Shown: in pieces, positions 40,882 to 51,785 of the stretch
Layout: each line of letters starts with the position of its first letter
Numbering within the stretch: position 1 is the first letter of the stretch
Assembly (NCBI RefSeq): GCF_902806685.2
Contig: NC_048557.2
Location: 5,452,666 to 5,516,665 of the forward strand
Direction: 5' to 3'
DNA length: 64,000 nt
Origin: Maniola hyperantus
Lineage: Eukaryota; Arthropoda; Insecta; Lepidoptera; Nymphalidae
Translations under genes and position numbers: made by a program
The notes under the pieces: generated by a model
Told to the model about the DNA's origin: nothing
The model's database searches: none
The model's input: only the letters and a program-made list of their open reading frames with translations

Positions 40882-42625
40882 TACATATTTTGGAGCCACC
40901 GGTTTAGTTCTTCTCTTACTTGATCCGGCAGCGGGAACATCTTGTATCTTTGTATATCCAAGTGTGATTTTGCTGCAATCTGAATGCGTCTGCCATAAGG
41001 GAAGCCTAGTGGGATTACATTGGTCGCAAAGTTTAATTTGCCTAATCAGCTTTCGCCATGTAACTAAATATCTCTCGTATTTTATATCTACATGGCATCT
41101 CTCCCATAAAATGAGGAGAGATGCCATCTACAGTATTATTTTCCCATGTCCGTCCTCAGTATTTTGATTTTCTTTCCTAATTCATTCTCTACTTCAATCT
41201 TAAATTTTTCAAATATAGACTTTATATCCAACTTGTTCTTCAAAAAATATCTTCACATACACTTTGCGCGAGCAATCATCTATGAAGGTTATGAAGTATT
41301 TAGCGCCACCCAAGGAGGGGTTCTCCATCGGCCCACATAGATCGGACCTAGAACCGGAGTGTGGAAACGGAAGTCTCGTTTGTTTTCCTTGACAACAAGA
41401 TATACATACAGGATTTTCATTTTTTTAGTTTTGTTCATCCCGTCAGCACATAATTGCAATTTTTAGGTGCCCCATTCTACGGTGCCAAGTATAAGAGTCA
41501 GCCTGGCTTTCGTTGCCAAAGGTAGCACACACATTGCCTGTTTGGCCATTCAAAATGTTAAGTTTATACATATTATTAACTAAAGATGCTGTAGCTATAA
41601 TTTTGTTGTTTGAATCAAAAATATTACAGCCATTGTCTGTAAACTCCACCTTACACCCATTTTTGGTCAGCTGGCTAACTGATAACAAGTTAGCGGCAAG
41701 CTCAGGAATAAATAAAACATTCCTCACCTGAATCAGATGCTCATCATTGCATATACTTGTCAGCATCACTGTTTGCTACTAATATCTTCTGAATTGAAGG
41801 TGGTTGCAAATCATACATCCAGTCCTTGCGCCTTGACATGTGCGTAGTTGCACCGGAGTCAATATACCAGTTGTTTTCATCTATGAAAGTATAGGCTGAA
41901 AAAATAGCTGAAAAAACGGTGTCATTAGTATTCTGTTTCTTGACCTTGCACTGACTTTTATAATGGCTGTAACCATTGCAATTATAGCACCGGGGCCCTT
42001 TTACTTTTGACTTTTTGTTTTTAGACTGATTATTATTATGTGCATTTTGTTTGTTCCTTGTGAAAAACACAGAAGACTCGGAAACTTTCACTTCTTGTAA
42101 GAGTTTTGTCTTTATAAAATCCGATGATATTCTAACACCGGAGCTCTCTATGCCCATGATCATTGGCTTATAATTATCTGGTAGACCGGCCAACATGAGT
42201 GTCTCCAGCCGTTCGTCGTCAACTTTAAATGAAATATTCCGTAGTTTGTGAGCTGTCGTCATTATTTTGTTGACGTATTCTTCAACGCTAGCACAACTAT
42301 CCAAAGAAGTATTGATTAGTTCTTTTAATAACCCTACTTTTCTTGACACCCCGGAGTCCCCAAATACATTTTGAAGGTTTTTCCACACTTCGCGAGCTGT
42401 TTTCGCATTTTCTATATGAACGTAGTTCGTCGGTTCGACTAACAAAATGATTTTGGACTTAGCTTTAATGTCCTTCTTGGCGTCGACTTCTTTTGTTTGG
42501 GGATCCACACACTGCCAAAGGTCCTCGTGCTCCAAATACGTTCTCATTGCAAACTTCCACGTATTATAATTGTCTCGTCCCGACAATTTTTCTAATTGTA
42601 TATTGTTCATGCCGGAGTTCGCCAT
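40882..42625 (-). pseudogene. copia Gag-Pol remnant
   Basis: From the ATG at about 42625: Gag core (WKFAMRTYLEHEDLWQCVD, MLAGLPDNYKPMIMGIESS), knuckle CYNCNGYSHYKSQC, protease NNWYIDSGATTHMS. A frameshift near 41765 moves the frame to the pre-integrase region (NLLSVSQLTKNGCKVEF, YTWHRRMGHL). Beyond 41440 there are only pieces of integrase (CISCCQGKQTRLPF, GGAKYFITFIDDCSRKVYV) with further frameshifts. It stops at the gypsy-2 fragment. RT and RNase H are missing. Confidence 0.85.
41092..41127. repeat. Hairpin with 13-bp arms within the copia remnant
   Basis: ATGGCATCTCTCC at 41092-41104 is exactly mirrored at 41115-41127. It falls in a degraded part of integrase and may be a local inverted duplication. 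Confidence 0.75.
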
Positions 42626-42721
42626 TGTACTTGCAACTTGCACAATTACGACGCACGCGGTTTTTACTTTTTTCTACTTTACGGTAACTAATACGGATGG
42701 ATTGAAACTTAATAGGTATAT

Positions 42722-42736
42722 GGACGGCCCATAACC
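42722..42736 (-). promoter_or_regulatory. copia-type primer binding site (minus strand)
   Basis: Minus strand reads GGTTATGGGCCGTCC, matching the copia site GGTTATGGGCCCAG over its first ten bases and directly adjoining the LTR. Confidence 0.75.
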
Positions 42737-42937
42737 TGAAGTAAAGAAAAACGTCCCGGTATACTTTAAAGTCAATCTGTTTATTAGTTATAAAGTAAAT
42801 TAAGTACAGGCTAATGAGTTCACAAGGCGGCGGACATATTGAGAGAGAGGTGAACGCCCGCGAGCTGCGACAGAGGCGCCACCGGCGGCAAACGGGGTTG
42901 CCAGCCGCTTTTCTAGGTTGAGCCTAGATTTTCTACA
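42737..42937 (-). repeat. copia 5' LTR, 201 bp
   Basis: Minus strand runs from TGTAGAAAATCTAGGC to TTTACTTCA (TG...CA), next to the primer site. Confidence 0.75.
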
Positions 42938-43880
42938 CCCTTGCCTATCAATTTGCTGAGAAACTTGGAATCCAGCATAAATTTTCTAAAGAAAAAAAGA
43001 AGGCTGGCCAACATTGGCTCACATCATTTTTAGAAAGAAACAAAGATATGATATCTCAGTTCGTCAAGCAGAAGCTGTCGCAAGAGCTCAGGGAATGAAC
43101 AGCGAAGAAGTAGGTGCATTTTTTAAACTACTTGAAGATCAAATGGTGAAGCATGATTTGACTAACAGACCTGAAAATATTTTTAATGTTGATGAAACCG
43201 GGATCCAACTTATAAATAAACCTGGACAAGTATTAACAGCCAAAGGTACTAAGAACGTTCATGTCATCACACCTCGAGAAAAAGGAGAAACAATTTCTGT
43301 GGTTGCGTTGCAGTGCTGAAGGTCGTTTCGATTCCGTCGATTCGATCGAAGGAGTCAATAAAAAGGCTGAATTTTCTGATGACTTGCCAAATGGGTCCGA
43401 CGTCTATATGAACAAAAAGTCATTCTACATTAATTCTGAGTTATTTTTGCGTTGGTTCAAGGGACATTTTTTACCCAGATAACCAAAGACAGGAAAAACA
43501 CTTTTGATTTTAGATGGTCATACCTCTCATTCCAATTCAATAGATTCGTTAGATCTAGCCAATGATAATGATGTGATAATTTTATGCTTACCAAGTCATA
43601 CAACACAAGCCCTTCAACCTCTTGATCGCAGTTTTTTCAAATCCCTGAAAACCTTTTTATAATCAGGAAGCAAATGCATGGATGTTGAGAAACAAAAATA
43701 GAACTTTATCAAGATTACAGGTTGACAACGAAACTTCCTTTAATGCTGATGAAGGTAACACAAATGCACCAGTTCATCTTCAGATACCAGCCGCTCGTCG
43801 TTTTCGGAATAAGAACCTGAACCTATTGAAGAAACGCAGGCTAGTGGTGGGCAACAAACAGATTAAGTCGATATAATTAG
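42938..43880 (+). pseudogene. Tigger/pogo-type transposase, degraded
   Basis: Pieces in several frames read YQFAEKLGIQHKFSKEKKKA (end of the CENP-B-like DNA-binding part), IFNVDETGIQLINKPGQVL (first Asp), LDGHTSHSNSIDSLDLA (second Asp, near 43512) and LQPLDRSFFKSLKTF (third Asp, near 43617). There are 36 residues between the second and third Asp. Stops occur after 43316, 43479 and 43660, and the N-terminus is missing where the copia LTR begins. A tail at 43682-43876 may be its C-terminal region. Confidence 0.8.
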
Positions 43881-43954
43881 TCGTACCCCTGAATCAGACG
43901 TTATCAAGATAACCGCCGCGCAAGGGGACAGTCAAAATGATGTAATCTATATAT

Positions 43955-44155
43955 ATAAAAGGGAAAGGTGACTGACTGACTGATCTATCAACGCACAGCT
44001 CAAACTACTGGACGGATCGGGCTGAAATTTGGCATGCAGATAGCTATTATGACATCCGCTACGAAAGGATTTTTGACAATTCAACTCCTAAGCGGGTGAA
44101 ATAGGGTTTTGAAATTTTGTAGGCCACGCGGACGAAGTCGCGAGCATAAGCTAGT
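43955..44155 (+). repeat. Dispersed repeat, copy 2 (GTGACTGACTGACTG family)
   Basis: Matches 3712-3940 closely, with ATCAACGCACAGCTCAAACT and a GACGAAGTCGCGAGCATAAG end followed by CTAGT. Confidence 0.8.
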
Positions 44156-44229
44156 ATTATTATAAATTTAAAATTGACTTTTGTCAAATTCAAGAAACAA
44201 TATATATTTTTTTATTATTAAATATTTTA

Positions 44230-44640
44230 TTTTCAGACAGTATGAAAGTAGCAGGCCAGGTTGCCTGGAATTGGAAGAATTTGTGCAACACGTCATGAGC
44301 CAATTATATTATCGCCCCAGTGCACAGATGAGAGTGACTTTGTCGACGACGTAACTGATCCGACTTACAACTTTGAGGATAAATTTGCGAATGCTTCTCG
44401 TCATACTCGTAACTCGCTTGATTTGAACCACTCGAGTTCTGACACTGACTCATCTGATCAGAATACCAAAAAGGGACGCAAAGGGCAGAAAAATCCTAAC
44501 AAATGGAAACAAAACCGGGCTAAGAAATTACGCAATGAAGGTGAATCTTACACATCTTTAGCAAAGTCAAACAAAGGAGATCGCCCGTGAACGGGCCCTC
44601 TTTTGTGGCGTCGTGTCAAAACTTAAATAAATTTTTTTAG
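44230..44640 (+). pseudogene. DUF7869-type gene fragment, second relative
   Basis: The frame 44261-44590 has an acidic stretch, then SSDTDSSDQNTKKGRKGQKN and NPNKWKQNRAKKLRNEGESY. The last part parallels NPKLWKRNVRKENRTHGRSY in the 18.9-kb gene, including the following TS and K-rich words. Only the N-terminal conserved start is present and the frame stops at 44590. This is a diverged second member of the same family in the window. Confidence 0.6.
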
Positions 44641-45291
44641 AAATGTGTTATTTTTTTACGATTATGTTTTATAACGACTTTTTTTCACTCTATTATTGAA
44701 AATATCCACAATTACAGTTCGAATCGTAAACATGCATTTATTTTGAAGAAGTATTACTTAAATATAACCTCAATATCAGCAATATAAAAAATAAGATTTC
44801 TTTATAACCAGGGTGAATAAATAGAAATCGTTTGCAGAATATAAAAAGATAATTATTTGTCTACAAAATAAAATTAAAACCATGGTGACATAACAATTAT
44901 ATTAGGGGGGGCCCAAAGCTCCTAAGAAAATGGGCAATCCCTTTTTGTTTGATTTTGTTTCAGCTACGGCTAAAACCTAAATATCTGTTTTCTACCCTAC
45001 GCGATGGAAACGGTTCTATTTAGGTGTTCCAGCCTACGCTTGAACCACTTGAGACGTGTTTATTTTCTGCCGGCGCTGCTAATGCGTACTGTGAGGTTTT
45101 AGGTATACAAAAGCCAAAGCAAAGAATCAACCATATTTAATGTTTTACGTAACAAAATTAATAAATTGTAATCGACAAAACATAAATGCAATCAGATTTG
45201 GATTTAAGCTTATATATCTCACTCAACTTCAAAATATTTACTTATAAACAGTTTCTATTTGACTAATAAAGTCAGTCTTTACTTAGACTTC
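44641..45291. other. No gene seen
   Basis: AT-rich with no recognised repeat or frame. Confidence 0.45.
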
Positions 45292-45720
45292 TTATGGTTG
45301 AACTGGTGTTATTACGATTGCTACAAGCGGGTGCCTCTTGATAGGTTCAGGTGGGGTATGACTCGGGGTATACGGGATGGTGGCGGGAAATCCATCCCAG
45401 TTTGAATTTCCACGTCCTGCTGAAAGCGTCTGTGAATAGGCTGCGTGTGTCCTTCGCATCTTCGCAGACATAAACCGATACCACTGTAGATCTCGTCGAC
45501 GCAAATAAATCGAGCACTGCCGTGCCCAGCTTCTGAAAAATCTTTAGGGTTGCCTGAAGACTGAGGTGCCACTCCGGGAGACCCTTCTTTCGCGAAGGCT
45601 GTCTGCTAACTCGTTGTATATTCCCGGTATGTAATGAGCTATAAAGTGACAGTGATTTTCTGTGGCACGATCTTATTCGTGTTCTGCGGGAAAGGAATGT
45701 GAATTTTTCCAAAATGGCTT
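45292..45720 (-). pseudogene. DIRS-like retroelement fragment
   Basis: The minus strand carries GLPEWHLSLQATLKIFQKLG, TAVLDLFASTRSTVVSVYV and SLFTDAFSRTWKFKLGW, followed in another frame by a proline-rich RIPRVIPHLNLSRGT. The LFAS and DAFSR-x-W steps are typical of the RNase H/methylase region of DIRS-type elements. At least two frameshifts are present. Confidence 0.6.
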
Positions 45721-46440
45721 CCTAGAAAATTAGAAGTTCCGTTCTAAAAAGGGTGAATTGTCAAAATTTTAAAACGTCAATTGTCAGTTATCGATTCAAT
45801 ATGGGAAGGACTTGGAAGGAATTAGGATTTGTCTGAGTGACACTTTCTGGACGAATCGCCTAAACGTCACTAAGAAATTTTTACATTGAGACGTGTCACT
45901 CGCGAAAGTAAACCTATAATTGACAAGTTGGTTGGAGTGTTGTTCAAAATTCGAAATAAAAGAATGCAAACAAGGTAAAAGTAACGTAGCCTCTAGGTTC
46001 ACGTTACAATATGTTTTATTTGAAGATATTGATTTAAAGAAAACGGTCTATAGGTACATTTGACTGGTATTAAGGTGGATCCGTATACCCTGATGGAAAA
46101 TCCATCAGTACTGAGAAAAAAAGGACTTATTAGATTTTTTGCCTTTTATACCTTCAATGTTGATAGAAAGTAATTTATTTCCTTTGCCTTTAAAAATAAA
46201 AGTGAATCTATGGTAATAGAATAATAAAGTTGTCTTTGGCCCGTTGTGGTCTATAACGTCAAGTAAAAATGGTTTTATTTTTTAAGATTCATAAAATTAA
46301 AACTAATATAAAAAACTTAACATGGTAACAGTACTGGTTCCGATGAACGGAAAATACATAATAAAAAAAACTAAAATACAACCTAAAAAAGTAAAACAAT
46401 AATCATAACTGTGTAAGAAAAAAGTTGTTGTGAGTCATGT
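45721..46440. other. No gene seen
   Basis: AT-rich, no long frame. A CTGATGGAAAATCCATCAG near-palindrome lies at 46091-46109. Confidence 0.45.
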
Positions 46441-46444
46441 GTAA

Positions 46445-47270
46445 ACCAAGATGGAGGAAAAGGACGTAATTTCTTACGAATGAAAAAACATTTAGCACAA
46501 GAGATTTCAAATAGATATTCATCTCCGAAGCAATGATTTATATGAAATCACACTTGATTCAACAGATAAGACGTACACCCCCAAAGAAAAAATTAAGAAA
46601 GACACCCAAGCTCAAAAAATAATCACCGGTACAGTTGACCGCAAACATTTAAAAATAGATTAAATAGAAAATGGACTCCGTTAGAACGGTCACATACACA
46701 ATAAAAAGATATAAATCATCACATTTACAAGTTCGCAGAAGTCAATACCCATTAGTTCCAGCAGAAGCCATCACCAATTGGCATTTACAAAAGTCAGGGT
46801 ACAACATTAGAACAAGTTGGTGTTCATTTAAAACCTACGATTCAAAGGTCTATGATATACGTCGCTTGTTCTCGTGCAACTACAGCGCAAGGTCTATTTA
46901 TAGTGACTGAATCATCAAAGCCCTCCAAGTAGTAAAGATGATATTGTAAAAGAAATGGCAAAGTTACGTGAGAAACCAATAGTACCAATTTTCAAATTTC
47001 TTAGAGAGCGCCATAATTTCACACAGATTATGTACCATAATGTACAGTCTTTGAAAAAACACATACCGGATATAGCCAGTAATATGTAGTAATAGTAATA
47101 TTAGCATCAGACATATTTTACATCAGAAACTTGGAGTTGCACTAAGGATTCATTCTCTCTACCAGACTTCGTAGAAATCGTTAGAACCAATGCGACTGTA
47201 GATACTCTCCAGAGATTGTAAAAAAACTATTATTCAACGCGAAGCGGGAGACAGTCACGTAATTACGTAA
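46445..47270 (+). pseudogene. Helitron helicase plus endonuclease remnant
   Basis: Read across several frames, the segment 46740-46910 carries QYPLVPAEAIT, a lost H-K-x-Q-G step, VGVHLKP and a YVACSRATTAQGLFI-like stretch, which are the last helicase motifs of a PIF1-type Helitron enzyme. About 60 codons later MYHNVQSLKKHIPDI and a PDFVEIVRTNAT stretch resemble the opening of an AP-type endonuclease, which some Helitrons carry after the helicase. Frameshifts and stops are frequent, so it is a dead copy. Confidence 0.55.
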
Positions 47271-47389
47271 AAATGTAACGGTTGTAATTAATCCATCACA
47301 AGAATAAAAGGCAAATTTAAGAGAGGAAGATATTTCCACAAGGGAACACGCCATACAATTTTGTGATCAAACTAGCACACCGTCATCTC

Positions 47390-48994
47390 CAATAAAGGCA
47401 ATGATCCGATTGATAGTTCTTTACAGATAGATAGTCCCGACTCGCTCGCTGAGTTACGTCGTCATGTGATAAATAGTACGGAGAACCTAATTTCCAAAAA
47501 TAAAGAACCTCTTACAGCAGTCAATTTTCCCGTAATAAGTAACACTGCTCGCATCCCGTCAAAGAGTCTAAAAGATGATCATAATATGAAGCTGATTTCA
47601 CTCGTTGAACCGTGTTTTCGGATGATAAATTCTGTAAAAGAAATGTCTTTAAAAAAATGTACACTCAAAGCGGAACTAAAATGTCTGTCATAATTCTGGC
47701 AAAAGATATACGACAAATTATCATTCAGTCAAAGCGCGGTAAGTCCCCTGGTCACGATGGACTCAGTATCGAGCACCTGAAGCATGCGGGATGTCATCTC
47801 CCTCGGGTCTTGGCATTGTTATTCAATCTGTGTCTCAGCCACTCGTACCTGCCTCCGGACCTAATGAAAACTGTGGTGGTACCTGTTGTAAAGAGTAGGA
47901 CGGGGGATGTGTCTGATAAATGTAATTACCGACCGATTTCGCTAGCCACTACCATAGCGAAAGTGCTCGACAGTGTGCTTAACCAATATTTGAAGAAGCA
48001 CGTTAAGCTACATGATGCTCAATTCGGATTTCGGTCCGAACTGTCAACTGCAATCCTGAGTTTGAAGCATACTGTCAAGTACTACACTGATAGACACACT
48101 CCCGTATATGCTTGTTTCCTGGACCTGTCGCGGGCTTTTGATCTGGTGCCATATGATAACCTGTGGGCTAAGTTAAAAAAGACAGGGTTGCCACCGGAGG
48201 TTAATTGTCTTTTTAAATATTGGTACCTAGGTCAGGAAAACCGAGTTAGGTGGGCGAATGAGCTCTCGGACACGTACAGGCTGGAATGTGGCGTTCGGCA
48301 GGGTGGCCTGAGCTCACCATTGCTTTTCAGCCTGTACGTGAACGAACTGATTGAGGGACTCAGCAGTATGCCGGTAGGCTGCTACGTAGACGGTGTATGC
48401 GTCAACAACCTCAGCTATGCCGACGACATGGTGCTGCTGGCTCCGTCAATCAGTGCGCTGCGCAGGATGCTTGCGGTATGCGAGTCGTATGCTGCTGAAC
48501 ATGGATTGAAATACAATGTCAAGAAGACTGAAGTCATGGTCTTCAAGGCGGGTACCAAGTGTCCAACATATATTCCACCTTTAAAGCTCCATGGAGTAGC
48601 TCTCAATAGAGTTCACAAATTCAAATACCTTGGGCACTTGCTAACCGAGAACCTTGGAGATGATGACGATATGGAAAGGGAACGCAGGGCATTGTCAGTC
48701 CGAGCGAATATGGTGGGCCGCAGGTTTGCCCGATGTACAGATGCTGTGAAAGTCACGCTGTTCAAAGCATACTGTACATCCTTATACTCGGCAAGCTTGT
48801 GGTTTCAGTACACGCAAAGGGCTTACAATGCGCTGCGAGTCCAATATCATAATGCGTTCAAGATTTTGTTGCGGCAACCTCGGTTCTGTAGTGCATCAGC
48901 TATGTTTGCTGAGGCGCGGACAGATGGCTTCGATGCCATCTGGCGCAAGAAAACAGCATCACTATTGTCCAGAGTCCGAGGAAGCAGCAACGGG
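47390..48994 (+). CDS. CR1-like LINE reverse transcriptase, first part
   Basis: A long frame from 47612 holds a non-LTR reverse transcriptase: KRGKSPGHDGLSIEHLK, NYRPISLATTIAKVLDSVLN, ACFLDLSRAFDLVPYDNLW, VRQGGLSSPLLFSLY and the catalytic NNLSYADDMVLL. A thumb and C-terminal part end RVRGSSNG at 48994, where gypsy-3 is inserted. The frame resumes at 61611 without loss. An N-terminal part upstream of 47612 lies in another frame, and the endonuclease is missing or degraded. Clade assignment (CR1/L2 group) is from overall motif style only. Confidence 0.8.
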
Positions 48995-49780
48995 TGTAAC
49001 GTTGTCTCATACAAAACTAAGAATTAATATGAGCTAGCGGAACCCGCAAGCATCTAACGCCGGGCGACGGTTTACTGCATACATAAAATCGATACGCGCG
49101 CGTTCGCTGATCCCTAAATCAAAAACTGGTCTTAGCGAAGTTGCTCTGCCGCGCCGCAAAACTACGGAGGGCGCGTGCGACGGTTTCTGGATCATTCGAC
49201 GCGCGGACCTGCGGCCAGCGGTGCGTGTACTCGTAGCGTGCTGCGGGCGATCTTTTCGAAGTTACCTACTTAAAGTTCTTTTTTTGTTGTGCTCCTATCG
49301 GAACCCGTAAAGGGTGAGTTCCAACTTTCCTATCACTATAAGCTGTTCTCAGTGCGCTGTAGTGCTGGAGTCGCTAGGCTGCAGAGCTATTGCGCACGAG
49401 ATCGTTGGGCTATCCTGACGCCAACGCTCTGGGGTTCCAGGTTCACGGATAGGAATTTCCACGGACTGAAGTTCACCAGAAGTACCCCGGAACCGGAGTC
49501 CGCGAGGGCGTCTCCGTCGGAGCTTCCGGATTCCTGCTTCTGGTGTGGTGTGCGTGCCTGCTGCCGTGACCCTCCTACCCTGAGGACCTACCCTGAGGAC
49601 CTCCGTGCCTGGACCTGAGCGTGCCGGAAGGACCCTAGCTACGCGCGTCAGGCCAGTCCCTCGTTTACTAGCTCAATTCTGGGGTGTAGTGCGGTGGAGG
49701 AGTTGATTAAAGGCAATTGATTCACGACCCTGGTCTTTTCTTCACTCTCCTCACTACCTGTGACGGCCTACCCCGTCACA
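48995..49780 (+). repeat. gypsy-3 5' LTR
   Basis: Starts TGTAACGTTGTCTC and ends CCCCGTCACA. A frame of 109 codons (49289-49618) is repeated in the other LTR and looks like chance in GC-richer DNA. Confidence 0.95.
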
Positions 49781-49781
49781 G

Positions 49782-49796
49782 TGGCGCCTGCTCGTG
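49782..49796 (+). promoter_or_regulatory. gypsy-3 primer binding site
   Basis: TGGCGCCTGCTCGTG begins one base after the LTR, the normal position for a tRNA primer site. The tRNA was not identified. Confidence 0.65.
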
Positions 49797-50415
49797 TGTC
49801 TTCATCCACCAATCTACACTGTAGTCTCTCACATAGCACTACAGATTCTGCACCGTCATTCACAACAGTGTAAACGACGAGGTGTTGCATCGACGAACTG
49901 GTACGTACCTATTATTATTATATTACGCCTAAGCTATTTAGTGTTGCGCTTATTTTGGTTACAAACTGTTATGTGCATACCTACCTAGTTACTTGTGCTA
50001 AACTTACAATATAAGACTTATATTATGTTAAATCGCTTGAGTTATGCACGATATTGTAATTAAACTGTAATAATTACGTAACAGTTCGTAACGTAGATAT
50101 TGATTGAAATAATTTTATTTTTTTCGCTCGATCTCGCGCGCCGATACCTAACTGCTATTATAAAATTATTGACTTACCTACATTGAGCTTCGCTTTATCA
50201 CCGAGTCGTACGTAGATAACTTGTAAAGAACAGCTTACAGTATTATTAAATACTACTTATCATAATAATTAGACTAGTTTTATCATTGTTGTTTGCCATA
50301 CCTGTAATTCATTCATTCATTTACGTATTAAGAATTGTAGATAGCTTTAATTATATGCACTTACTGTTGATTTTATAACTTTTTGTTGCGCTTTTGCTTG
50401 ATTTTTTTTGCGAAA
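49797..50415. other. gypsy-3 leader
   Basis: Untranslated leader between the primer site and Gag. AT-rich, no frame of note. Confidence 0.6.
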
Positions 50416-51783
50416 ATGGGAACTCACCCTATCAAATATTTTCTTTTAAACAAAAATGAACTGTCTTACGAGGTCTTAATAAGAGGTGCTGAACCAGCTT
50501 CTACGGTGATCGAACTTAAGAAGCAAATCGCTAAGCTAACGCCTTCGCTACCGAGTACGGATATTTTAGAGTCAGGTCTAGACCCGGCCGTGGATCTTTC
50601 GGGAGCCGCGAATTCTTTAAAAGAGCTAGCAACGCGCGTCAAGCTACTTGAGGAAAAATACGACTACAGTCTCCATGAACGCTCGCGTGCTTTATGCTAC
50701 CATATCTATCATAGGTTGAAACGCATTGATGACTCGACGCCTAGTGCGACAGCTAAGGCAATTAACAAAGATTTTAATGAATTGTATAATCGCTTATCTA
50801 CGATACAGCGTCCCAGTACCCCTACCCCTAGTACGTCTAACGCAGGTCAGCCTTTCTTCGAGAACACTTCATTACCACCTACTACGATAGTGAATTGTGA
50901 TCACCAACTAGATCGCATCAGGCCTAAGTTTGATGGCACTACTTGCGTCCGTGCATTCCTTAATGACGTGAAGGACTACACGTCAATAAAAAACTTCTCT
51001 ACGGATCGCTTACTGAGTCAAGCACCGTTATTTTTCACTGGTAAGGCTAAACATTGGCACCGCAGCGTACGCGACTCAGTCAAAACGTGGGATGAGTTAG
51101 CTAAATTATTACTAAGGGATTTTAGCAAAATGGACTATGACTACCGACTATTAGCTGAAATACGTAGCCGCACTCAGGGTGACACAGAAGATATCGTTAT
51201 ATATTTTGCTATAATGGCTAATTATTTTTCAAGACTTATAAAACCCTTACCTGAACAGGACAAACTTGACATTTTGCTACACAATATCCGGCCATGCTAC
51301 GCCAGCGTCCTAGCAGCAAACGCGGACAACATCAATTCGGTCGAGAAGTTACGTACTCTGTGCACGAACTACGAAAGTATAGAAGGACTCACAGCTAAAA
51401 ATAGAGATCCACCGCGAGTGACTCCTAATACACTAGCCCCGGATTTAGCTTTTGTACCTAAATTTAATCAAAACTCAAATAAAAATTTTAATACACATAA
51501 ATCTTTTGGCTCTAAATACAATCACAACTACACAAAGAAATACTACACAGCTAAAAATGAAAACACTACTCAAACAAAATCTGTTAATTCCATCGCTGAG
51601 GTATCTAAACCTGCACGACTATTATGTCCTAGGTGCCGAACTAATGACCATACCCTAAGCCAGTGTAAGATGGAACGATTCCCTATTTGCTTTAAATGTG
51701 GGAAGAAGGGAGTCAAATTTCCTGACTGTGTTGACTGCTTAGCTATAGAGAAATCTAATCCTAAAAATAAGTCAAAAAACTAG
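50416..51783 (+). CDS. gypsy-3 Gag
   Basis: Starts at the first ATG (50416) of an open frame and gives about 455 residues. A retrotransposon Gag core lies around residues 165-300 (RPKFDGTTCVRAFLNDVKDY, ALFFTGKAKHWHR-type, RSRTQGDTEDIVIYFAIMAN). Two cysteine motifs follow, CPRCRTNDHTLSQC and CFKCGKKGVKFPDC; the second has V where the knuckle His is expected. Gag ends at TAG 51781-51783, immediately after AAAAAAC, a classic minus-one slippery site. It would form the particle that packages element RNA. Confidence 0.88.
   Translation: MGTHPIKYFLLNKNELSYEVLIRGAEPASTVIELKKQIAKLTPSLPSTDILESGLDPAVDLSGAANSLKELATRVKLLEEKYDYSLHERSRALCYHIYHRLKRIDDSTPSATAKAINKDFNELYNRLSTIQRPSTPTPSTSNAGQPFFENTSLPPTTIVNCDHQLDRIRPKFDGTTCVRAFLNDVKDYTSIKNFSTDRLLSQAPLFFTGKAKHWHRSVRDSVKTWDELAKLLLRDFSKMDYDYRLLAEIRSRTQGDTEDIVIYFAIMANYFSRLIKPLPEQDKLDILLHNIRPCYASVLAANADNINSVEKLRTLCTNYESIEGLTAKNRDPPRVTPNTLAPDLAFVPKFNQNSNKNFNTHKSFGSKYNHNYTKKYYTAKNENTTQTKSVNSIAEVSKPARLLCPRCRTNDHTLSQCKMERFPICFKCGKKGVKFPDCVDCLAIEKSNPKNKSKN
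51774..51780 (+). promoter_or_regulatory. Minus-one frameshift site A AAA AAC
   Basis: In the Gag frame the codons read TCA AAA AAC TAG, so the heptamer A-AAA-AAC is in the correct register for a minus-one shift. The minus-one frame is the Pol frame, open from here onward, and Pol has no early ATG. Confidence 0.8.
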
Positions 51784-51785
51784 CT

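Noticed and set aside
49289..49618. 109-codon ORF in the gypsy-3 5' LTR (and identical one at 61115-61444)
   Set aside because: It lies wholly inside the LTR, has no family features and exists twice only because the LTR does.
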